Of a stretch of DNA of 64,000 nucleotides, positions 15,329 through 23,166 are shown piece after piece (position 1 is the first letter of the stretch; every line of letters begins with the position of its first letter). The notes below the pieces were generated by a model. It was given only the letters and a program-made list of their open reading frames with translations. It had not been told where the DNA came from and made no database searches. The position numbers and the translations under genes were made by a program. Origin of the DNA: Rhizobium sp. GN54 (GTDB lineage: Bacteria; Pseudomonadota; Alphaproteobacteria; Rhizobiales; Rhizobiaceae). The DNA lies in the NCBI RefSeq assembly GCF_021026345.1, contig NZ_JAJNCZ010000008.1:1-64000 (forward strand), in the 5' to 3' direction.

Positions 15329-15733
15329 TCAGGTAAACGGGCTTGAGGTTGAATCGCTCTCCGTCTCCCCGTCGCCGGCTAGGGTCAAGGCCAGCTTAAA
15401 AAGCGCATCTCGAACGGGTTCGTCAGACAGGCGATCATATAGTGCAGCCAGTTTGACTGCGCGCATGCTCAACAAGGGAATTGGGTCGTAGTGCCTTTCG
15501 TCGGCTACGCCGGCAAAGAGGGAAGATAGGTCGCACTCAAGCGCCTCGGCAGTCAGAACCAGTTTGCTCGCCGATATGCGGTTGAACCCTTTTTCGTATT
15601 TCTGGATCTGCTGAAACGTTATGCCGAGCTGCGCGGCCAGCGCTTCCTGACTCATCTGCCGAAGGCTGCGGATTCGGCGCAGATTTGCCCCGACGGCGAC
15701 ATCTATTTGGTTGGCGCGGTTCTCATCATTCAT
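15329..15733 (-). CDS. XRE-family repressor (PraR/prophage repressor type)
   Basis: This 134-residue DNA-binding protein carries an XRE helix-turn-helix at about residues 12-68 (VGANLRRIRSLRQMSQEALA, then LGITFQQIQKYEKG) typical of alphaproteobacterial regulators such as PraR. The C-terminal part is acidic and helical. The ATG at 15733 is preceded by GGAGGGA; the longer upstream extension is not protein-like. As the only clear repressor near the attachment end it is the best candidate for maintaining lysogeny. No RecA-cleavable S24 peptidase domain is present, so induction would need another signal. No divergent cro-like gene is visible. Confidence 0.85.
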   Translation of the reverse strand: MNDENRANQIDVAVGANLRRIRSLRQMSQEALAAQLGITFQQIQKYEKGFNRISASKLVLTAEALECDLSSLFAGVADERHYDPIPLLSMRAVKLAALYDRLSDEPVRDALFKLALTLAGDGETESDSTSSPFT

Positions 15734-15861
15734 GTTGCTGTCCCTCCGGTCAGGATTGCGGACAATCGCTACAAGTTTTAGCTGTTCCACTAACCGCTGC
15801 CCGCAACCTGCCATGGCGCGCGCGGGAGTCAAGCCGCTGGAGTTCGTCTACCGCGTCGGCA

Positions 15862-16140
15862 TTATGATGCGTTGGGTTTCTGCTTCCGCTTGCTCGGTGT
15901 TGCAGTCGAAAAGAAGTCGCCAAACGTGATGTTCTGCAATCGGTTCGGATCGAGCGACAAAAGCCACTCGTCCAGGCGCTGGCGCAGATAACGGTTACCC
16001 CAGGCGGAACCGGTAAATGCGATTGGCTTTACGGGGCAGACCTGGGCGAAGATCTCAGGCGATAGCCCACAGTAGGCGGCCGCCAGCTTCTTGTTCAGTG
16101 CTGCCGGCCAGTAAGGCAGGCGCTCAGTTTTATCAGTCAT
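15862..16140 (-). CDS. AlpA/excisionase-like DNA-binding protein
   Basis: This 92-residue protein, start chosen at ATG 16140 which overlaps the preceding stop, has a winged-helix/HTH_17-type core: 'LPYWPAALNKKLAAAYCGLS', then a beta-wing-like 'NRYLRQRLDEWLLSL'. In rhizobial prophages such proteins often act as excisionases or small regulators. The C-terminal 30 residues are basic (PSKRKQKP). It lies directly upstream of the repressor in the same operon. Family call from pattern, specific role inferred. Confidence 0.6.
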   Translation of the reverse strand: MTDKTERLPYWPAALNKKLAAAYCGLSPEIFAQVCPVKPIAFTGSAWGNRYLRQRLDEWLLSLDPNRLQNITFGDFFSTATPSKRKQKPNAS

Positions 16141-16321
16141 CGTCCCAGTTCTCTTTGCCATCCGGTGCGAGCCCGGTGACGGGATCTACCGTCTGCTCTT
16201 CGGGATAAGGATAGATCGTCACGACCAGCTTTCGCAGGTCGACCTGAACTATCGAGCCGACCGCTTTGGCTGCTCGAAGAATCCTCTCAATTTCCACCTG
16301 CCGGAACGATGCTCGCGGCAT
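16133..16321 (-). CDS. Small phage protein, helix-plus-strand type (first of three)
   Basis: This 62-residue protein starts at ATG 16321 (MPRASFRQVEIERILRAAKA). A basic helix is followed by a beta segment (VQVDLRKLVVTIYPYPEE) and an acidic end. The two upstream neighbours at 16332 and 16577 share this layout. Small proteins of this form are frequent in alphaproteobacterial prophages, with no known function. It overlaps the next gene by 8 bases. Confidence 0.6.
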   Translation of the reverse strand: MPRASFRQVEIERILRAAKAVGSIVQVDLRKLVVTIYPYPEEQTVDPVTGLAPDGKENWDDD

Positions 16322-16331
16322 ATCCGAGTCC

Positions 16332-16520
16332 TCAAAATTCTGGCCGCGAATAGTCAATACCGTCGACGTAGCCAGTCTTCGGCTGCTCCTCCGTCCCACG
16401 ATTTGGGAAAATGGCGATGGTCACTTCGCCGTACTTGACCTCCATGCGGCAACCTGTCGCCTTCGCCACTGTGGCGAGCCGCATGAGCTCTGGTTGGGTG
16501 ATGACGGCTTTCTTGGTCAT
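16332..16520 (-). CDS. Small phage protein, helix-plus-strand type (second of three)
   Basis: This 62-residue protein begins MTKKAVITQPELMRLATVAKA, followed by strand MEVKYGEVTIAIFP and an acidic, aromatic tail. GAGGGGAAG precedes the ATG. It shares the MTKKA start with the 16577 gene and the helix-strand order with both neighbours. Function unknown. Confidence 0.6.
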   Translation of the reverse strand: MTKKAVITQPELMRLATVAKATGCRMEVKYGEVTIAIFPNRGTEEQPKTGYVDGIDYSRPEF

Positions 16521-16576
16521 GGCTTCCCCTCATGGCAGGGCGAAAAAGTGACAGGATGCGCGAGGGGGGCAGCGAC

Positions 16577-16780
16577 CTACCAGTCTTTAAGGCCGCTATC
16601 GTCAGGTCCCTGGGCAGGAGCATCCGGCACAACGATTGGCGAGACGACGATGCTGCCGTCCGGATCAAGCCGAACAGTAACGTTCTTTTCGCGGGCGATG
16701 TCGGCAGCTCTTCGAACTATCGCATCAGACCAGCGGCGCCGACGTAGTCTCTCTTTCATGTCCGCTGCTTTTTTTGTCAT
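16577..16780 (-). CDS. Small phage protein, helix-plus-strand type (third of three)
   Basis: This 67-residue protein begins MTKKAADMKERLRRRRW, has a basic helix to about residue 32, then strand VTVRLDPDGSIVVSPIVV and an acidic tail ending in LKDW. The Arg-rich N-terminus suggests nucleic acid binding. It shares start and layout with the next gene, consistent with duplication and divergence. Function unknown. Confidence 0.6.
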   Translation of the reverse strand: MTKKAADMKERLRRRRWSDAIVRRAADIAREKNVTVRLDPDGSIVVSPIVVPDAPAQGPDDSGLKDW

Positions 16781-16807
16781 GCGATCAGCCCAAGCACGGC
16801 CAGCGAT

Positions 16808-16996
16808 TCATCGCCGGGGCTCACGCCACTGAGCGTACGCGAGGGCCCAAAGGCCCACCAAATTCAGAAGTGGCAGGAATGCTACAATTGCCCACCAACC
16901 CGAAAAGCCGGCTTTGTTAAGTATTCTCACAACGGGGATCGCCGTGCTGAGCCAGATGAGAACTATTAGCCAGTGCCATATGCTGAATCCGTCCAT
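16808..16996 (-). CDS. Small two-span membrane protein
   Basis: This 62-residue protein starts at ATG 16996 behind GGGAGA. It has two hydrophobic helices (IWHWLIVLIWLSTAIPVV and WWAIVAFLPLLNLVGLWALAY) separated by a short basic loop (RILNKAGFSG). In a lysogeny operon this topology suits a superinfection-exclusion or envelope protein, but the sequence gives no direct evidence. Similar small membrane proteins also occur in bacterial chromosomes. Confidence 0.6.
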   Translation of the reverse strand: MDGFSIWHWLIVLIWLSTAIPVVRILNKAGFSGWWAIVAFLPLLNLVGLWALAYAQWREPRR

Positions 16997-17047
16997 GGAG
17001 TCTCCCTCTCGCCCTATGCGCGCAAGGTGACACGGTGCACGCACGAG

Positions 17048-17248
17048 TCAAGATGGCGCGCGGCGCTCAAGCTCTTCGATCCACGCCCGAAGGGTCGACT
17101 TGCGTGCGGCAACTGTCTTGCCGATCTTGAACGACGGCATAATCCGGCGAGCGGTTAGGTCATAGACCTGCCGGCGGGTGAATCCAAGAAAGGCGGCTAT
17201 GGCGTCGGCCCCCAACAGCATGTCGCCGGCAATCGGCTCGTCGTCCAT
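17048..17248 (-). CDS. HTH_17 excisionase/AlpA-like protein
   Basis: This 66-residue protein has the MerR-like excisionase core: 'LLGADAIAAFLGFTRRQVYDL' helix-turn-helix, then a short wing with 'PSFKIGKTVAARKSTLRAWIEE'. It is the strongest excisionase (Xis) candidate because of its size, fold and closeness to the tRNA attachment site. Its partner integrase is not in the window. AlpA-type regulators share the same fold, so directionality factor and transcription factor cannot be told apart here. Confidence 0.75.
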   Translation of the reverse strand: MDDEPIAGDMLLGADAIAAFLGFTRRQVYDLTARRIMPSFKIGKTVAARKSTLRAWIEELERRAPS

Positions 17249-17460
17249 GGCGCCCTCTGCAAAGGCTAAAGCAAAAAATGGCGCTCACATTGGTAGCAAG
17301 TAGTGACGGGATACACGCGGGTGTCAAGGTGGGGTCGCGCTACGCAATTCACCTAACAGCTGTTGTACTTCTGAAAATTGCATCGCCGCTGCCGACCATT
17401 GCGTGGGCAGGACATCTTTCTCGTAGTCCAGTTCCTTCTGGTTGCGGCCTCGCACGATCC

Positions 17461-17709
17461 TTATTGGGATAGGAACTCTATCTCTTCGCCCTCATCGTCA
17501 TCGTAGATGAAGTCTTCCACCTGATAGTCCGGGAACCGGATGTTCGAAGTCAGCAAAAGGCGGACCTGGCAGTCGCGCTGGAGGCCAGTCATGTTGCCTA
17601 GCACCTGGCGGACGAACTCCGTCGGATCCTTCAGTTCTTTCGCGATGGTCCGTAGGGTGCTGTCATAGGGTAGGGGCATACCTGAAAGCTGCCAGAGCGC
17701 GTACAGCAT
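17461..17709 (-). CDS. Hypothetical protein, first gene of the lysogeny operon
   Basis: This 82-residue protein begins [20 protein letters not shown] and ends with a very acidic tail ([14 protein letters not shown]). The middle ([21 protein letters not shown]) looks helical and could be a degenerate DNA-binding helix pair. The ribosome binding site is weak. It is the gene nearest the attachment site. I do not recognise it. The 17249-17460 gap downstream holds no supported feature. Confidence 0.5.
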   Translation of the reverse strand: MLYALWQLSGMPLPYDSTLRTIAKELKDPTEFVRQVLGNMTGLQRDCQVRLLLTSNIRFPDYQVEDFIYDDDEGEEIEFLSQ

Positions 17710-17818
17710 TGCAATCTCTGTGAAGAGAAACCGATATGCTCACGCATCATCCGCTTCCTATATGCTTCCTGTGGGAATTTCAGAGTAGGCTCAATCGCCC
17801 GTAAGTTATTGAATTTTA

Positions 17819-17895
17819 TGGCGCACCCGACAGGATTCGAACCTGTGACCTTTGGAATCGGAATCCAACACTCTATCCAGCTGAGCTACGGGTGC
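17819..17895 (-). tRNA. tRNA-Arg (anticodon CCG)
   Basis: The minus strand folds as a complete cloverleaf: acceptor GCACCCG with CGGGTGC, D-stem GCTC/GAGT, anticodon stem TTGGA/TCCAA with loop TTCCGAT (anticodon CCG, reading CGG), T-arm ACAGG-TTCGAAT-CCTGT, discriminator G and encoded CCA. Its 3' end faces the prophage, the usual orientation for tRNA-targeted integration, so the 3' half is probably also the phage attachment core. Confidence 0.97.
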
Positions 17896-18043
17896 TAACC
17901 GTTTCCGGCGAAGAATCGCCGGGCCGATGGCTGGTTCTTAACCCAGGTCGCGTGCCGCTTCAATCGGCAATTTTGCTTCCCCTGGCGAAACCGGGGGAGG
18001 GGGCGGTTTCTGTGACTGCGGAGGTTCGGCCGGGCGGGCAGGA

Positions 18044-18077
18044 AAACTCCGCCGTACCCGTGGGGTCGGCGGAGTTT
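18044..18077 (-). terminator. Terminator of the xylose transport operon
   Basis: A perfect 10-bp stem (AAACTCCGCC with GGCGGAGTTT, 14-base loop) is followed on the minus strand by TTCC. It lies 30 bases after the ATPase stop codon. Confidence 0.7.
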
Positions 18078-18106
18078 GGCGGGTGTCGGGGCGCCTGCGC
18101 GGAGGG

Positions 18107-18892
18107 TCAGGCCGTCTGCATGGCGCCGGGGCCGGGGATGGCCTTGGGCGGGCACTTGCCGAGGATGATCATGCCGAGCACCTCGTCCTTGGTCACGTCC
18201 TCGGTCCGCGCATGGCCGACGACCTGGCCGTTCTTCATCACCGAGACGCGGTCGGCGAGGTCGAAGACGTCGTGGATGTCGTGGCTGATCAGGAAGATGC
18301 CGATACCCTCCTTCTTCAACTGCTTGATCAGTTCGCCGACCTGCGCCGTCTCCTGAGGCCCCAGCGCCGCCGTCGGCTCGTCCATGATCAGGATGCGGGC
18401 GTCGAACAGGATCGCGCGCGCGATGGCGACGGACTGGCGCTGGCCGCCGGAAAGCGCCTTCACCGGCTCCTTGAAGCGCTGGAAGTTGGGGTTGAGCCGC
18501 CCCATCACCTCGCGGGCCTTCGCCTCCATCGCTACGTCGTCCAGCGTGCCCCAGGGTGTGCGCAGCTCGCGGCCGAGATAGAGGTTGGCGGCGGCGTCGA
18601 CGTTGTCGGCGACGGCGAGCGTCTGGTAGATCGTCTCGATGCCGTATTTCTTGGCGTCGCGCGGGTTGTTGATCTCGGCCGGTTCGCCGTTGACCAGGAT
18701 CTCGCCGGCGTCGCGCCGATAGGCGCCGGAGAGGATCTTGATCAAGGTCGACTTGCCGGCGCCGTTGTGGCCGAGCAGGGCCACGACTTCCCCCGGAAAG
18801 AGATCGATCGAGGCGTTGTCGACGGCGTGGATGCCGCCGAAGGAGATGGAGATGTTCTTCATTTCCACGAGCGGAGTGCGTTGGTCTGACAT
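18107..18892 (-). CDS. xylG: Xylose-type sugar ABC transporter ATP-binding protein (single domain)
   Basis: This 261-residue ATPase powers a CUT2-family sugar importer with the permease and binding protein upstream. Walker A is GHNGAGKST, the signature is [14 protein letters not shown], and Walker B is [11 protein letters not shown] followed by the H-loop LISHDIHD. It has one nucleotide-binding domain, about half the length of E. coli XylG, like rhizobial FrcA; two copies must pair in the complex. The ATG at 18892 follows AAGGAG. Only 14 bases separate it from the permease stop. D-xylose is inferred from the binding protein. Confidence 0.85.
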   Translation of the reverse strand: MSDQRTPLVEMKNISISFGGIHAVDNASIDLFPGEVVALLGHNGAGKSTLIKILSGAYRRDAGEILVNGEPAEINNPRDAKKYGIETIYQTLAVADNVDAAANLYLGRELRTPWGTLDDVAMEAKAREVMGRLNPNFQRFKEPVKALSGGQRQSVAIARAILFDARILIMDEPTAALGPQETAQVGELIKQLKKEGIGIFLISHDIHDVFDLADRVSVMKNGQVVGHARTEDVTKDEVLGMIILGKCPPKAIPGPGAMQTA

Positions 18893-18906
18893 GGGCGTAC
18901 TCCTTC

Positions 18907-20220
18907 TTACTTGGCTCGGGCGCGGTAGACGGTGTCGAGCCAGACGGCGACGACGAGGACCACACCGACGACGATGCGCTGGAACGGGCTGTCGATGCCG
19001 AGAAGCACCATGCCCGACTGCAGCGACTGCATGACGAGGGCGCCGATCATGGCGCCGGCGATGGTGCCGACGCCCCCGGCGAGCGAAGTGCCGCCGATGA
19101 CGGCGGCGGCGATCGTGTAGAGCTCGTCGAGCTCGCCCTGGGCGTTCGTCGCCGCATTGAGGCGGGCGGTGGAGATCGCCGCCGCGATGGCGCAGAGCAC
19201 GCCCATCAGCATGAAGATCTTGACGGTGACCCAGCGGGTCTTGATGCCGGCCAGTTCGGCCGCTTCCGGGTTGCCGCCGAGAGCGAAGACGTAGCGGCCG
19301 AAGCGCAGGCGGGTGGCGATGAAGGTCATGACGATGCCGACGGCGATCGCGATGAGAACGGGAATGGCGATGCCGTGCGAGATCTGCAGGCCGCCGTCCG
19401 GCCAGGCGATGCCGTTGGCGTCGGCATAGCGGCGGGCGATGTTGGTCGGCCAGTAGTAGGCGTTGGCGATCGAGACGGCGCCGAGGACGAGCACGCAGCC
19501 GAGCACGGCGAGGAAATACTCTGCCCAGACGGGGCGCAGCGGAAAGCCGAAGCGCTTGCGCTGCTTGCGCGAATTGAGGATCGCGCCGACGATGGCGACG
19601 CAGGCGAGGATGCCGACGATCCAGCTGGCGGTGGCGCCGATCGAGCCCTCGGTGCCGCCGCCCATAAGGCGGAAGGTGGCGTTCATGGGCGCAACGGTCT
19701 GGCCCGACGTAACGAACCAGGTCGCGCCGCGCCAGACGAGCAGGCCGCCGAGCGTGACGATGAAGGCGGGCACGTTGAGGAAGGCGATGATCGAGCCCTG
19801 CAGCGCGCCGATGGCGGCGCCGACGAGGACGCCGCAGCCAAGCGTGATGATCCAGATCGCCGGATGCTCGAGGCCCAGATATTGCGGCAGGATCTTCGCC
19901 TGCATGACGCCCATGATCATGCCGCAGAAGCCGAGCACGGAGCCGACCGAGAGGTCGATGTTGCGGGTGACGATGATCAGCACCATGCCGGTCGCCATCA
20001 CGGCGACGGAGGAGGTCTGCACCGTCAGGTTCCACAGGTTGCGCGGCGTCAGGAACAGTCCGCCGGTCAGAAACTGGAAGCCGAGCCAGATGATGACGAG
20101 CGCGCCGACCATGCCGAGCAGGCGGGTGTCGATCTCGGTTGCCCGGAAAAAGCGCCGGATCGGATTTTCATCCGCATTCCGGGCGCGGTTTGCCTGGCGT
20201 GTTTGTGTGATGTCGGCCAT
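18907..20220 (-). CDS. xylH: Xylose-type sugar ABC transporter permease
   Basis: This 437-residue inner-membrane protein has about ten or more hydrophobic spans and CUT2 permease motifs ([32 protein letters not shown]). The long form with an extra central segment (residues about 200-270, [17 protein letters not shown]) is typical of XylH-type permeases. It is between the binding-protein gene (344 bases upstream, separated by repeats and a hairpin) and the ATPase gene. Dimer formation and xylose specificity are family knowledge. Confidence 0.87.
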   Translation of the reverse strand: MADITQTRQANRARNADENPIRRFFRATEIDTRLLGMVGALVIIWLGFQFLTGGLFLTPRNLWNLTVQTSSVAVMATGMVLIIVTRNIDLSVGSVLGFCGMIMGVMQAKILPQYLGLEHPAIWIITLGCGVLVGAAIGALQGSIIAFLNVPAFIVTLGGLLVWRGATWFVTSGQTVAPMNATFRLMGGGTEGSIGATASWIVGILACVAIVGAILNSRKQRKRFGFPLRPVWAEYFLAVLGCVLVLGAVSIANAYYWPTNIARRYADANGIAWPDGGLQISHGIAIPVLIAIAVGIVMTFIATRLRFGRYVFALGGNPEAAELAGIKTRWVTVKIFMLMGVLCAIAAAISTARLNAATNAQGELDELYTIAAAVIGGTSLAGGVGTIAGAMIGALVMQSLQSGMVLLGIDSPFQRIVVGVVLVVAVWLDTVYRARAK

Positions 20221-20330
20221 TTCTGTGCCTTTCCCCCCACGTCGTATTTGTTGTTTTTGCCACTCCCCGTCTCGCCAGAGCGAATGAGGAGGCGGCAGGT
20301 CTTTCTACGGCAGGCCATTGCATAGGCAAC

Positions 20331-20465
20331 AATACCCCTCCCAAACCCTCCCCACGAGGGGGAGGGCTTAGCCCGGTCGCCCCGTCGAAATTCAGTCAGG
20401 GCGAGAGCCGGCCGCAAATCTTCTCCCCCCTTGTGGGGGAGATGGCCGGCAGGCCAGAGGGGGAA
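20331..20465. repeat. Rhizobial intergenic palindromic repeat
   Basis: A GC-rich mosaic of short inverted repeats (CCCTCCCC...GAGGGGGAGGG, then CTTCTCCCCCC-TTGT-GGGGGAGA and GGCCGGCAGGCC) of the kind scattered between genes in rhizobia (RIME-like). It lies in the 344-base gap between binding protein and permease. A related element is at 60086-60339. Confidence 0.75.
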
Positions 20466-20504
20466 TTGGCTGTAGCGCGTTACCTCTCCACTTCACCGGC
20501 GCAA

Positions 20505-20531
20505 GCGCCGCAACGGGTCGCGTTGCGGCGC
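20505..20531 (-). promoter_or_regulatory. Intercistronic hairpin after xylF
   Basis: A perfect 10-bp stem (GCGCCGCAAC with GTTGCGGCGC, 7-base loop) lies 33 bases past the xylF stop, with no T-tract on the minus strand. It probably stabilises the xylF transcript 3' end or partly blocks readthrough so binding protein exceeds membrane components. Confidence 0.55.
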
Positions 20532-20564
20532 TCGGGAGGTCGGTTTCACCCTCGTCCGGATGGA

Positions 20565-21602
20565 TCACTTGCAGGCGGCGAGGTCGCCCTTGACGCCCTG
20601 GCAGGCTTCGTCCTTGGAGATCCAGCCGGCGTCGATGACGACGTTCAGGTTTTCCTGGGTGATCGGCAGCGGCGCTAGGAAGACCGACTGCATGGCAACG
20701 CCCTTCGGGCCGCCGTCGAAGGTCGTCACACCTGCGATCTCTTCCATCTTCTTGCCGCCGGCGAGTTCGACGGCGATTTCGGCGGCGCGCTTGCCGAGTT
20801 CGCGGCTATCCTTCCAGACCGAGACGGTCTGCGTGCCGAGCGCGATGCGGTTCAGCGCCGCCTTGTCGGCGTCCTGGCCGGAGACCGGGACGGAGCCGGC
20901 CAGCCCCTGGGCGTCGAGCGCTGCGATCGCGCCGCCGCCGGTGCCGTCGTTGGAGGCGACGACCGCGTCGACCTTGTTGTCGTTGGCGGTCAGGAACTGC
21001 TCCATGTTCTTCTGGGCGATCTCGGGCTTCCAGCCGTCGGTATAGGCTTCGCCGACGTTCTTGATCTTGCCGCCGTCGATCGCTTCCTTCAGCACTTCCA
21101 TCTGGCCGGAGAAAAGGAAGTCGGCGTTCGGGTCGGCGGAGTTGCCCTTGATGAAGACGTAGTTGCCTTCCGGCTTCACCTTGAACACCTCGCGGGCCTG
21201 CATGCGGCCGACTTCCTTGTTGTCGAAGGTGATGTAGAAGGCGGCCGGGTTCTCGATCAGGCGGTCGTAGCCGACGACCGGGATGCCCTCGGCGGCGGCC
21301 TTCTCGATCGCCGGGCCGATCGCGTCGGAATCCTGCGCCAGCACGATCAGGGCGTTGGCGCCCTGGGCGATCAGCGATTCGACGTCAGTCAGCTGCTTGG
21401 CGGCGGACGACTGGGCGTCGGCCGAGATGTACTTGTCGCCGGAGGCTTCGAGTGCTGCCTTGATCGCGGCTTCGTCGGTCTTCCAGCGCTCTTCCTGGAA
21501 GTTCGACCAGGAAACGCCGACCACGAGGTCCTTGGCCTGCGCGACCGAATGCAGCGATACGATGACGGCAACCCCTGCCATCAGCTTCAGAACTGATTTC
21601 AT
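20565..21602 (-). CDS. xylF: D-xylose-binding periplasmic protein
   Basis: This 345-residue protein starts with a clear Sec signal peptide (cleaved after VAQA). The type I periplasmic-binding fold shows XylF-like signatures: [17 protein letters not shown] at the start, [29 protein letters not shown], a ribosome-independent [16 protein letters not shown] motif and [23 protein letters not shown]. The start has GGAGG nine bases upstream. It delivers D-xylose to the permease. Family assignment is strong; exact sugar preference is inferred. Confidence 0.92.
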   Translation of the reverse strand: MKSVLKLMAGVAVIVSLHSVAQAKDLVVGVSWSNFQEERWKTDEAAIKAALEASGDKYISADAQSSAAKQLTDVESLIAQGANALIVLAQDSDAIGPAIEKAAAEGIPVVGYDRLIENPAAFYITFDNKEVGRMQAREVFKVKPEGNYVFIKGNSADPNADFLFSGQMEVLKEAIDGGKIKNVGEAYTDGWKPEIAQKNMEQFLTANDNKVDAVVASNDGTGGGAIAALDAQGLAGSVPVSGQDADKAALNRIALGTQTVSVWKDSRELGKRAAEIAVELAGGKKMEEIAGVTTFDGGPKGVAMQSVFLAPLPITQENLNVVIDAGWISKDEACQGVKGDLAACK

Positions 21603-21707
21603 TTCATCCTCCCAAATGAATGCCGGCCGTCCGGACGAACCCTCCCGTCACCGTCGACGACCAACCAGGACACTGCCGCAAATTCCCTGCCCTCAAGCTC
21701 TCCCGGA

Positions 21708-21730
21708 ATTTTCTCGACAGTCGAGAAAAT
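21708..21730. promoter_or_regulatory. Perfect 23-bp palindrome, candidate ROK-repressor operator
   Basis: The half-site ATTTTCTCGAC is repeated exactly in inverted form around a single A. It lies between the divergent xylF and ROK regulator genes (106 bases from xylF, 117 bases from the regulator start). Symmetry, AT-rich arms and position fit an operator shared by both promoters. Confidence 0.75.
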
Positions 21731-21846
21731 AAATGTCAGATGTTGCGGAGGCTGTCAACAAGGGTGTCTGGCCCTTGTGGAGGGTTGCAACTGATGCTTT
21801 GGGAGGAGCATTCGTTGGACGTGCGCATCGAGATCGGAGTTCCTGC

Positions 21847-23064
21847 ATGCTGACGCGATCGAGCACCGAGCTGGTGCGTCAGCAAAACAGCGCGCTCGTG
21901 CTGGCGTCGCTGCGCCGGCTCGGCGCACAGTCGCATACCGAACTCTCCGCTCGCACCGGCCTTGCCTCCGCCACGGTCTCGGCCATTACCGCCGAGCTGG
22001 AGCGGGCCCGGATCATCGAGAGGCTGGAGCACCAGAGCGCCGGCGGCCGCGGCCGCCCGCGGGTGCTCTTCAGCCCGCGACGGGACTGCGGTTATCTCGT
22101 CGCCGTGCGGATCTCCTCAGACGTCGTGCAATATTCGCTCGCCGACTATGCGGGCACGCTGATCGACCGCTTCGAGGAGTCGCGCCAGCATGCCGATCCC
22201 TCGACGGAGCGGTTCGTCGTCACGTTGCGGGAAGGGCTCGCCAAGGCGCTGCAGCGTTCCGCGCTTGGCCGCGAGCGTGTGCTCGCCGTCTCGATCAGCA
22301 GCAAGGGCATCGTCGATCCGACCGCAACGCGGCTCCTCTGGTCGCCGGTCTTTGGGACCGCGGAGATCGACTTCGCGTCGGTCCTTTGCGAATGGTCCTC
22401 CGTCACGCTCAGCAACGAGACGCTGCTCGTCGCCCATGCGCTCGGCCGGCGGGCGGAGAAGGCGGGCGAGGGCGGGCGGTCGCTGGCGGCGCTGTCGCTC
22501 GGCCACAGCGTCGGGCTTGGCATCGCCAGCGGCGACGCCGACGGCGACCTCAAGGTATCCGCCCCCAACTTCGGCCACATGCTGCACGCCACCGACGGCA
22601 AGGCCTGTCGCTGCGGCGCGCAGGGCTGCATCGAGGCCTCCGCCGGGTTCTACGGCATCCTGCGCACCGCCTTCGAGGTGCCGCCGGACACGATCCCGGC
22701 CAAGTTCGTCCCGCTTGCGGAGATGGACAAGATCGCGCTGCGGGCCCGCCAGGGGCACCGGATGTCGGAATATGCCTTCCGCCAGGCTGGCCTTGCGCTC
22801 GGCCAGGGCCTGTCGCGTGTCTTCAGCCTGCACGAGAGCATGCCGGTCACCATCACCGGGCTGGGCGCGCGCTTCATGGATCTCCTGTCGCGTGGGATCG
22901 AGGAAGGGCTGATGCAGACACAGCAGGGGCGCCTGCAGGGCATGCCCGCGATCACCATCGCGCCGGACGAGGCGACGCTCGTCTTCGAGGGGCATCTCGA
23001 CCGGGCGCTGACGCAGGTCGACCGGATGCTCGCAGGAGAACGGCCGGTAACGGGCGACAAGTGA
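21847..23064 (+). CDS. ROK-family transcriptional regulator (XylR-like)
   Basis: This 405-residue repressor has an N-terminal winged helix (residues about 15-70, 'HTELSARTGLASATVSAITA'), then a sugar-kinase-like ROK domain with the zinc-binding signature CRCGAQGCIEA near residue 255. The catalytic kinase residues are weakly conserved, as usual for ROK repressors. Start ATG 21847 is chosen because the protein-like sequence begins there. It is divergent from xylF with a perfect palindrome in between, so it probably represses the xylose transporter and itself, released by the sugar. Confidence 0.85.
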   Translation: MLTRSSTELVRQQNSALVLASLRRLGAQSHTELSARTGLASATVSAITAELERARIIERLEHQSAGGRGRPRVLFSPRRDCGYLVAVRISSDVVQYSLADYAGTLIDRFEESRQHADPSTERFVVTLREGLAKALQRSALGRERVLAVSISSKGIVDPTATRLLWSPVFGTAEIDFASVLCEWSSVTLSNETLLVAHALGRRAEKAGEGGRSLAALSLGHSVGLGIASGDADGDLKVSAPNFGHMLHATDGKACRCGAQGCIEASAGFYGILRTAFEVPPDTIPAKFVPLAEMDKIALRARQGHRMSEYAFRQAGLALGQGLSRVFSLHESMPVTITGLGARFMDLLSRGIEEGLMQTQQGRLQGMPAITIAPDEATLVFEGHLDRALTQVDRMLAGERPVTGDK

Positions 23065-23118
23065 CGGGTACAGGGTGAGGGGCGGCCATCCCGCCCGGCC
23101 CGGCCGGGGAGCCGGGCG

Positions 23119-23148
23119 CAAAAAAAAGGCCGGGCTCGGAGCCCGGCC
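23119..23148 (-). terminator. Terminator of the inositol dehydrogenase gene
   Basis: On the minus strand an 8-bp GC stem (GGCCGGGC with GCCCGGCC, 5-base loop) is followed by eight T residues, 19 bases after the stop codon. It also separates the convergent regulator gene. Confidence 0.9.
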
Positions 23149-23166
23149 AGTTGCTGGGAGGCGTCG

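Larger units (their letters stand above)
1..17818. mobile_element. Right-hand part of a siphovirus-like prophage
   Basis: Tail genes in lambda-like order (tape measure, two minor tail proteins, K-like, J-like), a muramidase endolysin and small holin-like proteins are followed by cargo and a minus-strand lysogeny module with an XRE repressor and AlpA-like proteins. The segment stops at the 3' end of a tRNA-Arg gene, a classic phage attachment position. The core attR is probably within the tRNA 3' half (about 17819-17865). No integrase, terminase, portal, capsid or replication gene is present, so the rest lies left of the window. The exact right boundary is inferred because attL is not visible. 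Confidence 0.85.

Noticed and set aside
1-17818. Integrase, portal, terminase or capsid genes
   Set aside because: I looked for tyrosine or serine recombinase motifs and structural head proteins and found none, so they are not claimed.
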